A stretch of 64,000 nucleotides of DNA from Shouchella clausii (GCF_002250115.1 NZ_CP019985.1:2232001-2296000); one strand, 5' to 3'. Shown: positions 38,222 to 49,992, numbered from the stretch's first letter. Made by a program: numbers and translations. The notes: generated by a model from the letters alone, not told the origin.

Positions 38222-38516
38222 TCAGAATTTGGGAAAATCTACACAATGACTCTTTAAAATCGTATTCGCTCTTGTAAAGGGTAGAACCACCTTTTTATTA
38301 GCGTTTGTATGAGCGATGAAGGGTGAAAGCAAGCTGCTTGGGAAAGTACGGAAAGATTGTATTTTAGGTAGGAAGATTTTCTCGTCTTCACTTCTCATTG
38401 GACAAACATTTCTGCCAGCCTGTGTAATGTTTTGACAACGTCGACAATCTTGATGGTCATGAGTAATGCCTAACACTAGAAAAAACGGCTAGGCGATAAT
38501 AAATGGGAATTTTACA
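38222..38516. other. Intergenic stretch without a gene
   Basis: Between the divergent glpF and beta-glucan operon promoters. I see no ORF with a ribosome site and no clear structure here. Confidence 0.6.
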
Positions 38517-38565
38517 TTGACAAATAGAAACGGAAGCGTTTACACTATTACCGAAACCGGTTTCG
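38517..38565 (+). promoter_or_regulatory. Promoter, LacI operator and cre-like site of the beta-glucan import operon
   Basis: TTGACA (38517-38522) and TACACT (38541-38546) are 18 bases apart. CGAAACCGGTTTCG, a perfect 14-bp palindrome (38552-38565), sits at the start point. CGGAAGCGTTTACA (38531-38544), between the boxes, deviates from the cre TGNAARCGNNNNCA only in its first base. The same palindrome recurs ahead of the GH81 gene. Confidence 0.75.
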
Positions 38566-38598
38566 TAAAATGTACATTATATCCAAGGGGGAAACGAG

Positions 38599-39867
38599 AT
38601 GGCGAAGAAAGCGTTTGGGCTGGCACTTGCGTCTACGCTGCTATTAGCGGCTTGTGGAGGCGGAGGTACTGAAGATGCGTCGGGGGACGACCGTGTTGAA
38701 TTAACATTTTGGTTGTTTGGCACAACGAAATATGAAGAACTAGCAGAAGTGTATATGGAGGAAAATCCAGGCGTCAAAATCAATATCCAAGAAGGAGACA
38801 ATACCGATCACCACAATAATTTATTTACGGCCTTGTCTACTGGAAGCGGCGCACCTGACTTAGCGCTCGTTGAAATCAATGAAATTGAACGGTACCGTGA
38901 TGCCCAAGACCGGTTTATTAATTTATATGACTATGGCGCCGAGGAACTAAAAGGCCATTATTTAGATTGGGTGTGGGAGACAGCTGAAAACCGTGACGGT
39001 GACTTCTTATTCGGTTTGCCGACCGATATTGGCCCAACGGCGATGTTTTACCGGACGGATGTCTTTGAAGAAGCGGGTTTGCCAACCGATCCAGAAGAGG
39101 TGTCTGCCACGATTCAAACATGGGATGACTATACGGAAATGGCCAACACGATTTATGAAAAAACAGGAACCATTGTCACTGACAGCCCTGAATTAGTTTA
39201 CAATGCGTTGCGGGACCAAGCCAAGGAACATTATTTTAATGAAAATGAAGAGTTGATCGTTGAAAACAATGCGGCTATCCGCGAGGCTTATGACCGCACG
39301 GTTGAATTAATCGAAAATGGCGTTGTTGGTTCGTTGGAGCTTTGGACGCCTGAATGGGGCGGTGCCATGGATACTGGTGATTATGCGACATTGCTTGGCC
39401 CAGCTTGGATGATTGCTGTTATTCAAGGGAACGCGCCAAATGCGGCCGGCAACTGGTCGATTGCTGATATGCCTGAAGGAGCAGGGAACTGGGGCGGTTC
39501 CTTTGTGACGATTCCAGCAGAGACGGACCACCCGGAAGAAGCATACGATTTTGTAAAATGGCTACTGTCGCCTGAGAATCAGTTACAGTCGTTTGTCGAT
39601 GCCGGTTTATTCCCGTCAGCGCCTGCTGTGTATGAAGAAGAAGCATTCATTAACCATACGGATGAGTACTTTAATGGTTTAAACACGGCTGCTGTATTTG
39701 GCAAGGCAGCGCAGCAAGTGGAAAGCGTCTATAAAGGCCGCAATTACATGCTTGTCCAAGAGGAGATTTTAACAGCGCTCGACAATGTGAACAGCAACGG
39801 TGCTGATCCTGATGCAGAGTGGGATGCGGCAATGAAGCGGATCAATGATCGTTTGCAGCGCGGATAA
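38599..39867 (+). CDS. Sugar ABC transporter substrate-binding lipoprotein
   Basis: A 422-residue family-1 extracellular solute-binding protein; signal peptide with lipobox LAAC (ALASTLLLAAC) and a glycine-rich, acidic mature start. Motifs: LTFWLFGTTKYEELAEVYMEENPGV and LPTDIGPTAMFYRTDVFEEAGLPTD. It would capture an oligosaccharide, most likely a beta-1,3-gluco-oligosaccharide released by the GH81 enzyme encoded in the same locus (inference from the shared operator). First gene of a four-gene operon. Confidence 0.9.
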   Translation: MAKKAFGLALASTLLLAACGGGGTEDASGDDRVELTFWLFGTTKYEELAEVYMEENPGVKINIQEGDNTDHHNNLFTALSTGSGAPDLALVEINEIERYRDAQDRFINLYDYGAEELKGHYLDWVWETAENRDGDFLFGLPTDIGPTAMFYRTDVFEEAGLPTDPEEVSATIQTWDDYTEMANTIYEKTGTIVTDSPELVYNALRDQAKEHYFNENEELIVENNAAIREAYDRTVELIENGVVGSLELWTPEWGGAMDTGDYATLLGPAWMIAVIQGNAPNAAGNWSIADMPEGAGNWGGSFVTIPAETDHPEEAYDFVKWLLSPENQLQSFVDAGLFPSAPAVYEEEAFINHTDEYFNGLNTAAVFGKAAQQVESVYKGRNYMLVQEEILTALDNVNSNGADPDAEWDAAMKRINDRLQRG

Positions 39868-39883
39868 AGAGGGAGAGACATAG

Positions 39884-40825
39884 ATGGAAACAGCAAAATC
39901 AAGCACTCGTCCTTTCGTGCGCAAACCAAAGCGAATGTATAAAGATAAATGGCCTGGCCTTTTATTTATCTCACCTTTTTTTCTGTTGTTTGCTGTTTTT
40001 GGCCTGATCCCCATGCTATTTAGTTTTTATCTAGCTTTTTTTAGCTGGAATGGGCTCGGGCCGATGACGTTTACAGGAATCGAAAACTTTCGCTTAGTTT
40101 TAGAAGATGCGTTGTTTTGGAAGTCGTTATCAAACACATTTATCATTGGCGTGATGGGAACATTGCCACAGCTGATTATTGGGATTTTTTTGGCGTATGC
40201 GCTGAATTCCACCCTAATACGGTTTCGTAACGTGTTTAGGGTAGCGGTTTTTATTCCGTATGTGACATCGATTGTAGCAGTGGCTGTCATTTTCGGTGTT
40301 TTGTTCAGCAACCAAACGCATGGCCTGGTGAACTCGATTTTAATTGGGCTAGGCTATGATGCCGTATCGTTTACGACAAGCGAGTGGGGCGCGAAAATCG
40401 CTATTTCACTAATGATTTTTTGGCGCTGGATCGGCTATAACACATTGATTTATTTGGCTGGGATGCAAAGCATTCCAAAAGAATTATACGAAGCCGCCAA
40501 AATGGACGGCGCTTCCATTTGGTCTGAATTGCGTTATGTCGTCATTCCTATGCTTAAGCCTTTTATTATTTTTACGGTGTTTACGGCAACGATTGGCGCT
40601 TTGCAAGTATTTACCGAACCGCTTGTGTTTCTTGGAAGGAGCTTGCGTGAGGAAGGGATTACGATTGTCGCTTATTTGTACCGGGATGCGTTTATGAATA
40701 ATTTCTTTGGAACCGCTTCCGCTACAGCAGTGATGCTCTTTATTCTAATAATGGTGATTACATGTGTGAATTTGCTCCTCACTAACCAAATCGGAAGAAG
40801 CAAATGGAAGGGGGGACCAAAGTGA
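39884..40825 (+). CDS. Sugar ABC transporter permease (MalF/UgpA type)
   Basis: A 313-residue permease with six membrane segments and the EAA loop ELYEAAKMDGASIWSELRYVVIPMLKP. AGAGGGAGA precedes the ATG. The last four bases overlap the next permease (GTGA). No ATPase gene is in the operon. Confidence 0.92.
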   Translation: METAKSSTRPFVRKPKRMYKDKWPGLLFISPFFLLFAVFGLIPMLFSFYLAFFSWNGLGPMTFTGIENFRLVLEDALFWKSLSNTFIIGVMGTLPQLIIGIFLAYALNSTLIRFRNVFRVAVFIPYVTSIVAVAVIFGVLFSNQTHGLVNSILIGLGYDAVSFTTSEWGAKIAISLMIFWRWIGYNTLIYLAGMQSIPKELYEAAKMDGASIWSELRYVVIPMLKPFIIFTVFTATIGALQVFTEPLVFLGRSLREEGITIVAYLYRDAFMNNFFGTASATAVMLFILIMVITCVNLLLTNQIGRSKWKGGPK

Positions 40826-41652
40826 AGAAAACGCAATCATTTGGAAAGATCATGTTGTATGTCACGTTAATCATTGCTTCGTTGCTGGCGGTTTTTCCGT
40901 TTTATTGGATGTTTGTCATGGCGACCAACCCAAGCCATTTAATTAACCAAACACCGCCAGTAGTTATTCCAGGAACGGAGCTAGTCCGCAATTTTCAAAA
41001 TGTCATGGCCAATGTTGATTTTTTTGGCGCATTTAAAAATTCGTTTATTGTCTCGATTTCCGTTACGATTGGAACGCTGTTTCTATGCTCTCTCGCTGGC
41101 TTTGCATTTGCCAAGCTCGATTTTCCATGGAAAAAGTTTTGGTTTGCTGCGATCCTCGTGACGATGATGGTTCCACCACAACTTGGGTTAATTCCCCAGT
41201 ATTTTATTATTACAGAGCTAGGCTGGCTAAGCGATTTGCGGGCAGTCATCGTGCCTGGGCTTATCAACGCGTTCGGGATTTTTTGGATGAGGCAATACAT
41301 TAAGGATTCGATTCCTGATGCATTAATAGAGGCAGGGAAGATCGATGGCTGCTCTACATTCAGGATGTATTGGAATGTCGTTGTGCCTGCGATCGCACCA
41401 GCCTTTGCGACACTTGGCATTATTGTCTTTATGAATGTTTGGAATGATTTCCTATGGCCGCTCGTAGTCTTACAAGATTCGGCAAGTCATACCCTTCAGG
41501 TTGCTTTGCGTTCTCTTAATGATTCGTACGTGAATGATTATGGTATGATAATGTCAGGCACGCTTTGGGCAACAGCTCCGCTCATTGCGATCTTTTTGCT
41601 ATTCAACCGTTTCTTTATTAATAGCCTGACACAAGGCGCTGTGAAAGGATAG
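40822..41652 (+). CDS. Sugar ABC transporter permease (MalG/UgpE type)
   Basis: A 276-residue permease with six segments and the EAA loop ALIEAGKIDGCSTFRMYWNVVVPAIAP; NDFLWPLVVLQD near the end is typical of the MalG-type partner. GTG 40822 overlaps the previous stop and has GGGGGG upstream; the longer frame from 40804 is less likely. Forms a heterodimer with the preceding permease. Confidence 0.92.
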   Translation: MKKTQSFGKIMLYVTLIIASLLAVFPFYWMFVMATNPSHLINQTPPVVIPGTELVRNFQNVMANVDFFGAFKNSFIVSISVTIGTLFLCSLAGFAFAKLDFPWKKFWFAAILVTMMVPPQLGLIPQYFIITELGWLSDLRAVIVPGLINAFGIFWMRQYIKDSIPDALIEAGKIDGCSTFRMYWNVVVPAIAPAFATLGIIVFMNVWNDFLWPLVVLQDSASHTLQVALRSLNDSYVNDYGMIMSGTLWATAPLIAIFLLFNRFFINSLTQGAVKG

Positions 41653-41658
41653 AGTCGT

Positions 41659-42690
41659 TTGAAAGAGAACAATGCAATCACGATTAAAGACATTGCTAAA
41701 AAAGCCGGTGTTTCCCAAGCGACCATTTCGAAAATCCTAAATGATTACCCTGATGTGAGCCAGAAAACAAAAGAACGGGTTTTTCGAATTATGGAAGAAG
41801 CAGGATACCGGCCTTCCCACTCTGCCCGCACATTGGCGCAAAAAACGTCAAAGCTCATTGGCGTTATTTACGCAGGGCGGATAAATGCCGATTTTGACCA
41901 CCCATTTTTTATTGAAGTGCTAAACGCGTTTAAACGGACGATCGGCATGCACGGGTACGACTTGTTGTTTTTTTCTGATGAAACTTTCCAAAAGGAAGAA
42001 AATTTCTATGCCAGATGCCTTTATTATAAAGTGGATGGCTGCATTATTATTGCTGGTGAAGATGTCCAGCAATCGATTGAGGACTTAACAAAAAGTGAAA
42101 TTCCCTGTATCGGTGTGGACATTCAATTAGATGGGCCCAAGTCAGGCTACGTAATGACCGATAACAAAAAAATTTCCCAATCGGTTGTCGACTATTTCTA
42201 TTTGCAAGGCCACCGTGATATCGCTTACATTGGAGGGGCAAACGAATCGGCTGTTTCGAATATTCGGCTAAAAGGGTTTCGCGAAAGCATCCATGAATAT
42301 GGGCTGACGCTCCGCCCAGAATGGGTAATTGAAGGGGATTTCTTTGAACAAAGCGGCTATGAGGCAGGTTTGTCCTTGTTTAAGGGAAACGCTGAGAAAC
42401 CGACAGCTGTTTTTTCTTCCTCTGATTTGATGGCATTTGGCTTTATGAGAGCGATGCAACAACTGGGAGTATCGATACCAGGCGATGTCTCGCTTATTGG
42501 CTGTGACGATCAGCTGGCGGCAAGATACGTGCAGCCACCACTTACAACGGTGCGCCAAAACAAAGAGAAAATAGGGAGACTCGCTGCGTTAATGTTGCTT
42601 GATTTTATTGCCGGCAGGGCAAGTACAGCCCGGGTTTTAGTCGAACCTGAGTTAATTAGTCGTGAAACAACCGCTTCTCTTTTGCTGTAA
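41659..42690 (+). CDS. LacI-family regulator of the beta-glucan locus
   Basis: A 343-residue repressor: headpiece ITIKDIAKKAGVSQATISKILNDYPDVSQKTKERV, hinge with HSARTLAQKTSKLIGVIYAG, then a sugar-binding PBP-like domain (IIAGEDVQQSIEDL, FSSSDLMAFGFMRA, GCDDQLAARYVQPPLTTV). TTG start behind AAAGGAT, 6 bases after the permease stop. Two copies of a LacI-type palindrome stand before this operon and before the GH81 gene, so it probably controls both, including itself. Confidence 0.92.
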   Translation: MKENNAITIKDIAKKAGVSQATISKILNDYPDVSQKTKERVFRIMEEAGYRPSHSARTLAQKTSKLIGVIYAGRINADFDHPFFIEVLNAFKRTIGMHGYDLLFFSDETFQKEENFYARCLYYKVDGCIIIAGEDVQQSIEDLTKSEIPCIGVDIQLDGPKSGYVMTDNKKISQSVVDYFYLQGHRDIAYIGGANESAVSNIRLKGFRESIHEYGLTLRPEWVIEGDFFEQSGYEAGLSLFKGNAEKPTAVFSSSDLMAFGFMRAMQQLGVSIPGDVSLIGCDDQLAARYVQPPLTTVRQNKEKIGRLAALMLLDFIAGRASTARVLVEPELISRETTASLLL

Positions 42691-42739
42691 CATAAAATCT
42701 GTTCCATTTGTCGCTAGAATCGCGATCGAATAAGAGTAG

Positions 42740-45463
<2,724 letters not shown>

Positions 45464-45480
45464 CGTCTAAATGCAAAGCT

Positions 45481-45526
45481 AGCCTGTTAACCGATGCGAT
45501 TGAAAGGCGGTTAACAGGCTTTTTTT
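45481..45526 (+). terminator. Rho-independent terminator
   Basis: AGCCTGTTAACCG pairs with CGGTTAACAGGCT (45508-45520) and ends in seven Ts, just past the GH81 stop. Confidence 0.9.
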
Positions 45527-45577
45527 ATCAAAACGAAGCAGTCGTTTGACGCATGTTATCTTAACTTTAAAGCGAGA

Positions 45578-46186
45578 TTAGTATCGGTATGTCTGAGGTT
45601 CAGGGTGTTCTGTATAGTAATGCTTGTAGGAGGCGGTCCCTTTCGGAGACTGCCCTTTCTCTTTGCACCATGTCGGCGGCCCTAGAATGACCGATTCCTG
45701 AATCGGCGCGACTACGTTTTCATAGGCGTTGCCATTGACGCAATAAGCAAGCTCCATAATGCTGCCCGGCGTAAAGCGAAGGAAGTCAGAACCGTAGACG
45801 ATATCAGGTGTCGGTTTATCAAAAATCGTTAGTAAATGAGTTCCATCGGTTAAAGCGACAATCCAATGAAACCACCCTCTTGGCAAGACGACCGCTTGCC
45901 CAGGAACAAGCTCGTATGTAAGCAGCTTTTGGGAGAATGGATTAAAAACGGATGCCTGTACTTTGCCGCAAATGACAAATACAAGCTCTGAGGCGTTCGT
46001 ATGCCAATGCGGCGTGATGACAATGCCTGCGCTCATATGGACATTAAAAAATCCCGTGGGGATAGCGGGAAGCTGGGCAGCAAACAACTGGGTAATATAG
46101 TTTTGTGGATCTCGTTGGTAATTGAGTGTTCTTGTGGAGTCGCCTGCTAAATTCAATGAAGGTGACTGCAACACGGACGTATTCAT
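45578..46186 (-). CDS. Cupin-domain protein
   Basis: A 202-residue single-cupin protein. Metal ligands of cupin motif 1 are H60, H62 and E67 (ITPHWHTNASELVFVICGKVQ); motif 2 holds a His in LPRGWFHWIVAL. Similar cupins in Bacillus include oxalate-decarboxylase-like and spore-coat-associated proteins; nothing here fixes the substrate. ATG 46186 follows GGGAGGAG. The C-terminal 60 residues, with SVILGPPTWCKEKGQSPKG, do not belong to the core cupin. Confidence 0.75.
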   Translation of the reverse strand: MNTSVLQSPSLNLAGDSTRTLNYQRDPQNYITQLFAAQLPAIPTGFFNVHMSAGIVITPHWHTNASELVFVICGKVQASVFNPFSQKLLTYELVPGQAVVLPRGWFHWIVALTDGTHLLTIFDKPTPDIVYGSDFLRFTPGSIMELAYCVNGNAYENVVAPIQESVILGPPTWCKEKGQSPKGTASYKHYYTEHPEPQTYRY

Positions 46187-46316
46187 GTACACTCCTCCCT
46201 TTTTTGTCATTGTATGCATTGAGAGAAAAGGTTAGCACACTTAGAGTTTGTTACCGCAGCGGTTCTCAAAAACGTGGCCGGCTAAGGCAAACGTTTATTT
46301 CATTCAATCAAGAAAA

Positions 46317-46342
46317 GGCTTCTTGGCATTTGCCAAGAAGCC
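46317..46342 (-). terminator. Terminator of the triplet-repeat gene
   Basis: GGCTTCTTGGC pairs with GCCAAGAAGCC; the minus strand continues TTTTCTTG. It is 12 bases past the stop. Confidence 0.85.
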
Positions 46343-46353
46343 CTAAAGATTGC

Positions 46354-46749
46354 TTACGTTTCGACAGCAGTGATGTCATCGCAACAAATGGTTACGATTC
46401 TTGATTTTTTATGGCAGTCACAATTTGCTAGGAAAACTAAGTTTTTACGGACATCAACAAACTCGCCACGGACGCAGCCGCCGCCTTTTAGAAAAACAGT
46501 AACAAATTGGCCACGGGCAATGTGTTTAAAGAAAGAATGGCAATCGCATTTGTCCCTGTCATGTCGATCATGTCGATCATGTCGATCATGTCGATCATGT
46601 CGATCGTGCTTGTCGCACTTATCGCACTTATCGTGTCTGTCGTGCCTGTCACACTTATCGCACTTGTCGTGTCGATCGTGCCTGTCGTGCTTTTTGTGTT
46701 TACGGGAAGAAAAATCGGAAAAGTTGCTTGAGTAGCTGTAAAAGCTCAT
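46354..46749 (-). CDS. (H/C)-D-(R/K) triplet-repeat protein, probable spore-surface or metal-binding protein
   Basis: A 131-residue protein in three parts. Residues 1-20 are Ser/Tyr/Phe-rich. Residues 21-65 are fifteen perfect triplets of the form H-D-R, H-D-K, C-D-K or C-D-R, then DKCDC. Residues 72-131 form a small beta-rich domain (ARGQFVTVFLKGGGCVRGEFVDV, VTICCDDITAVE) with more Cys, similar in feel to Sm-like/DUF2642-type spore-coat domains. AAAGGGGG precedes the ATG and a terminator follows, so it is a real unit. Dense His, Asp and Cys suggest metal binding or cross-linking; composition resembles Bacillus coat proteins. No family is certain. Confidence 0.8.
   Translation of the reverse strand: MSFYSYSSNFSDFSSRKHKKHDRHDRHDKCDKCDRHDRHDKCDKCDKHDRHDRHDRHDRHDRHDRDKCDCHSFFKHIARGQFVTVFLKGGGCVRGEFVDVRKNLVFLANCDCHKKSRIVTICCDDITAVET
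46555..46689 (-). repeat. 9-bp tandem repeat coding for (H/C)-D-(R/K)
   Basis: Fifteen in-frame 9-bp units; the plus strand shows runs of CATGTCGAT at 46558-46604. The pattern of neighbouring identical units suggests growth by slippage or unequal exchange. Confidence 0.9.
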
Positions 46750-47111
46750 GTTTTATTCCCCCTTTCTGTTCTATGCTAGTACTATATGTACGATTCCGTT
46801 GTTTGCATAGGCAAGGCAAGCAGTACATTCGCACGTTTTGCCATAAACAAACAAATGCTGATAGATAGAAGTCTAACGGGATTTTTGCCGAATGGCTCGA
46901 TCCCTATCTGGTATGTGTCATTTGCTCTCACACTGTGTGATTCCATGCAGTGTTTTTTTCTGTCTGGTGAATTAGTGTCCTGAAAAGCTGATTCGTGTCT
47001 CAGCCTCTAGTCGCAGAGGAAGTTCAATCTGCCGCTCGTTTTGCCAAACGGCGCAACTGTCTACAATAAATGTATAGACGGCAGAACTTACACCAAAGGA
47101 GGTGAACGACA
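46750..47111. other. Intergenic region before liaI
   Basis: No credible gene. The last 75 bases should hold the liaI promoter. A TACAAT (47062-47067) with TTGCCA 15 bases upstream is a poor promoter; an imperfect inverted repeat GTCTA-N11-TAGAC (47059-47079) surrounds it. I cannot place a LiaR box with confidence. Confidence 0.5.
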
Positions 47112-47408
47112 TTGACAAAACGCGGATGGATGGTTGTTGCAGCCATTGTGCTTGCAATCATTGTGCTATCGTCGCTAGGGGCGATCATTGGCCTAGGCGC
47201 AGGCGCAGTGTTGGCATACTTTGGTTGGCGCCAAGCTACATTGAACGATCAAACGATTATGAAAGTGCTCTGGTGGGTGATTTTGCTTATCGGTGTATGC
47301 CTGACGGTTGGCAGCTTGCCAGGAATCATTGGCGTCGGTGCTCTTTATTTGCTAGTGAAGCTTTATGAGAAATGGAAAGAAATGAAGGAATATGATTTCG
47401 AGGTTTAA
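47112..47408 (+). CDS. liaI: LiaI-type small membrane protein
   Basis: A 98-residue protein with two or three membrane segments (WMVVAAIVLAIIVLSSLGAIIGLGAG; VILLIGVCLTVGSLPGIIGVGALYLLV) and a charged tail KLYEKWKEMKEYDF. Position before a PspA homologue and liaFSR identifies it as LiaI, the membrane anchor for LiaH. Start is TTG with a perfect AAGGAGGTGA eight bases before it. Confidence 0.85.
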   Translation: MTKRGWMVVAAIVLAIIVLSSLGAIIGLGAGAVLAYFGWRQATLNDQTIMKVLWWVILLIGVCLTVGSLPGIIGVGALYLLVKLYEKWKEMKEYDFEV

Positions 47409-47435
47409 ATAGACAACAAAGGAGAGTAAAACGAC

Positions 47436-48077
47436 ATGTCTTTTCTAAAACAGCTAAAAGAACAAGTGCAAGCTGACATTGAACATGTGTTTGATCGTAA
47501 CGACAAGCCTTTTCAAACAGATGATGGCAAGTATGAAGCCGAATCAAAAAAACTCGACAAGCAATTAAAATTATGGAAACAGTCGATTGAAAAACAGCGT
47601 AGACTAGAACGTTATTTTTACCAAGAGTGGCAAGACGCCAAAAAGATGGCCAGTAAACGGGCGGAACAATTAGAAATCGCGGAAAGTGCCGGGGTGGAAG
47701 AATTAGTTGCTCAAGCACAAAGTGAATTAGTAGCTTATCAAGAACTTTCAAGTGAATACAGTGATTCCTACGAAGAGCAAAAAGAAAGAGTAAAAAAATT
47801 AGAAGCACGAGGCCGGGAACTGGAATTTCTCCGCAAAAAAATTCGCCGCATGCAGCTTGATTACATTGCACGCACAGAAGAAGCCAAGCTTGAAAAAAAT
47901 GCGGCAAAATGGACGTATTATGCAGAGGAGAACGGCGATCTTGACGGGTATGAAGAAGACGAGAACGAGCAAACTGAAGAAAGTGAAGCTGCAGCACTAA
48001 AGAAACAACCTAGTTTTGATGTGCAAATTGAGGAATTAAAGCAGCAATTAGATAAAAAAAGCGATGTTGCACCGTAA
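47436..48077 (+). CDS. liaH: PspA/IM30-family phage-shock protein LiaH
   Basis: A 213-residue, mostly coiled-coil protein (FLKQLKEQVQADIEHVFDRND at the start, long heptads from residue 40 to 150, acidic stretch DGYEEDENEQTEESE, C-terminal helix). LiaH assembles on stressed membranes to stabilise them under cell-wall antibiotics. Twenty-seven bases after liaI. A hairpin terminator follows, which would favour high liaIH and lower liaFSR expression. Confidence 0.9.
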   Translation: MSFLKQLKEQVQADIEHVFDRNDKPFQTDDGKYEAESKKLDKQLKLWKQSIEKQRRLERYFYQEWQDAKKMASKRAEQLEIAESAGVEELVAQAQSELVAYQELSSEYSDSYEEQKERVKKLEARGRELEFLRKKIRRMQLDYIARTEEAKLEKNAAKWTYYAEENGDLDGYEEDENEQTEESEAAALKKQPSFDVQIEELKQQLDKKSDVAP

Positions 48078-48162
48078 AGCCTTATAGTATAATAGAGGTT
48101 GTCGACAAAAATGACCACGAGAGACGCGAGCGAATGTCTAGTCTTATAGCTCCATAAAACGA

Positions 48163-48192
48163 GCCCGCCTATTTAGCAGGCGGGCAATTTTT
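48163..48192 (+). terminator. Intercistronic hairpin between liaH and liaF
   Basis: GCCCGCCT pairs with AGGCGGGC over ATTTAGC and runs into AATTTTTT. Partial read-through would allow the downstream regulatory genes a basal level. Confidence 0.85.
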
Positions 48193-48211
48193 TAGAAGGG
48201 AGAGCAAAGGA

Positions 48212-48931
48212 ATGAAAAAGAATCGAACGGACATTATTGCTTATATTTTCTTTGCCTTGCTTGTTGCTGCCCTTCTAGAATTGGTATTAAGTGTTGGACC
48301 ACTCATTATGCTAATCATTGCAGCAGGCTTTATTTATTATGGGCAAAAGCGAATGAGCCGTAGAAAAGGGCGTTTCGCTTTTTATATCGGGATCATCATG
48401 TTTGTATTCACGTTGTTCTCCTCTACGTTTTTTATCATTACACTATACGGTTTGCTCTTTTATTCACTATATTTGTTTTGGGAAAAAATGCGTAAACCGC
48501 GGCGCGTGAATGTTAACATTGGCGATCAACCAACGGGTGAAGCTGTGCCGCAAAAAAAAGCGCTGTTTTTTAAAAACTTGATCTTTGGCGATCAGCGTGC
48601 TGAAGATCAAGTTTTTAGCAGTGATAATATCAATATTCTTTCGGGCATCGGTACAACGAATGTCCATTTTGAAAATACCGTGTTGCCAGTAGGGGACACG
48701 ATTGTGATCGTTCGCGGGTTTATCGGCCGTATTCAGCTATATGTCCCTTATGATGCAGGCGTTTCTGTCCAGCATTCCGCCATCTTTGGGCAAACGGTTG
48801 TATTTGACCACGAAGAAACGGGCTTTAACCAAAATGTCGCTATTAAAAATAGCCAATATGATGAGGCGCCGCGGAAGCTGCGGATCTACACATCCCTTGT
48901 CGCAGGAGATATTGAGGTGATTTACCGATGA
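48212..48931 (+). CDS. liaF: LiaF, inhibitor of the LiaRS system
   Basis: A 239-residue membrane protein: three or four segments in the first 100 residues, then a soluble C-terminal beta domain (ILSGIGTTNVHFENTVLPVGDTIVIVRGFIGRIQLYVPYDAGVSVQHSAIFG) characteristic of LiaF/DUF2154. It keeps the LiaS kinase quiet in unstressed cells. The stop overlaps the liaS start by four bases (ATGA). Confidence 0.92.
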   Translation: MKKNRTDIIAYIFFALLVAALLELVLSVGPLIMLIIAAGFIYYGQKRMSRRKGRFAFYIGIIMFVFTLFSSTFFIITLYGLLFYSLYLFWEKMRKPRRVNVNIGDQPTGEAVPQKKALFFKNLIFGDQRAEDQVFSSDNINILSGIGTTNVHFENTVLPVGDTIVIVRGFIGRIQLYVPYDAGVSVQHSAIFGQTVVFDHEETGFNQNVAIKNSQYDEAPRKLRIYTSLVAGDIEVIYR

Positions 48932-49992
48932 AATCAATGCAAAAGGTAGGCGTCCTTACATTCTGCCTCTTAGTTGTTTGTGCTGGATTCGTAAGCTCGT
49001 ATTTTGTCTCTGTCGGGCTGCTTCATTGGGAAGCATTTATAAAAATCGACCCTACTTTTTATAATGTTCCCCCTGTATTATGGCTTGTTGCCATTTTTAC
49101 GTTGATTGCGATCGTCGTTTACGTTGTTGCTATGCTCATTTGGAAGCGGGGAATGAATGATATTCGCGGGGCATTGCAACAATTAAGTCATGGCCATATG
49201 GAAAAAGGGCGAAAACAAGCTGGTCAAATGTCTGCCGACTTTAAAGAGGCGAGCAGTTTAATCATTGACATGGAACGACGGATGAGCAAGCAGGCAGATC
49301 GTTCACAAAAATTGATGGAACAATGGGCTGAAAAAGAAAGCCAGTTAAAAAGCGAAATCGTATCACAAGAACGAAACCGGATCGCACGTGAACTCCATGA
49401 TTCGGTCTCACAGCAATTGTATGCGGCATCGATGCTCTTATCGGCGGCTGTAAATGGAAAGAATCCAGATATAGAAGCACTGCAAAAACGGTGCGAGCAA
49501 ATTGAAAAAGTGGTGAATGACGCCCAAAATGACATGCGCGCTTTGCTATTGCAACTACGGCCAATCCAATTGGAAGACCAATCCTTTAAAGAAGGGGTCG
49601 AACAGCTCGTAGACAGCCTTGCCGAAAAGCATCCCCTATCATTTTCTGTACGGATTGCCGACGCTCCCCTTTCACCAGGCATTGAGGATCAGCTCTTCCG
49701 CATTGCCCAAGAAGCGATTGCCAACGCATTGCGGCATGCTGAGGCAAAAGAAATTAGCTTGTACTACGACAAGTTTGACCAATTTGCGCTTTTAAAGATT
49801 ACAGACGATGGGGTAGGCTTTGACCGCAAAGAACACACAGGTGGCTATGGCCTCAACAGCATTGAAGAACGAGCAGAAGAAATTGGCGCCACAACGCGGA
49901 TTGTTAGCGTTCCAGGCCAGGGCACAAGCGTCGAGATCAAGGTGCCGATTGTAAAAGGAGGAGAAGAGGATGATTCAAGTGCTGATCGTTGA
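48928..49992 (+). CDS. liaS: LiaS sensor histidine kinase
   Basis: A 354-residue kinase: two membrane segments with a short outer loop (intramembrane-sensing type), HAMP-like linker, phospho-acceptor H157 in RNRIARELHDSVSQQLYAAS, and an ATPase domain with EAIANALRHAEA, DDGVGFD and GYGLNSIEERAEEIGA. It senses lipid II-cycle damage and phosphorylates LiaR. It overlaps liaR by 23 bases. Confidence 0.95.
   Translation: MKSMQKVGVLTFCLLVVCAGFVSSYFVSVGLLHWEAFIKIDPTFYNVPPVLWLVAIFTLIAIVVYVVAMLIWKRGMNDIRGALQQLSHGHMEKGRKQAGQMSADFKEASSLIIDMERRMSKQADRSQKLMEQWAEKESQLKSEIVSQERNRIARELHDSVSQQLYAASMLLSAAVNGKNPDIEALQKRCEQIEKVVNDAQNDMRALLLQLRPIQLEDQSFKEGVEQLVDSLAEKHPLSFSVRIADAPLSPGIEDQLFRIAQEAIANALRHAEAKEISLYYDKFDQFALLKITDDGVGFDRKEHTGGYGLNSIEERAEEIGATTRIVSVPGQGTSVEIKVPIVKGGEEDDSSADR

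Noticed and set aside
46555-46689. Short tandem repeats that look array-like
   Set aside because: The 9-bp period has no spacers and stays in frame in a gene with a good ribosome site and terminator; it is a coding repeat, not CRISPR.
46786-46983. 65-codon ORF before the lia operon
   Set aside because: No ribosome site and unlike any family; probably chance.
47059-47079. GTCTA-N11-TAGAC inverted repeat as a LiaR box
   Set aside because: It overlaps the presumed -10 rather than lying upstream, and I cannot match it to the known LiaR box.
47326-47997. 223-codon minus-strand ORF opposite liaH
   Set aside because: Antisense shadow of a coiled-coil gene; no ribosome site or recognisable domain.
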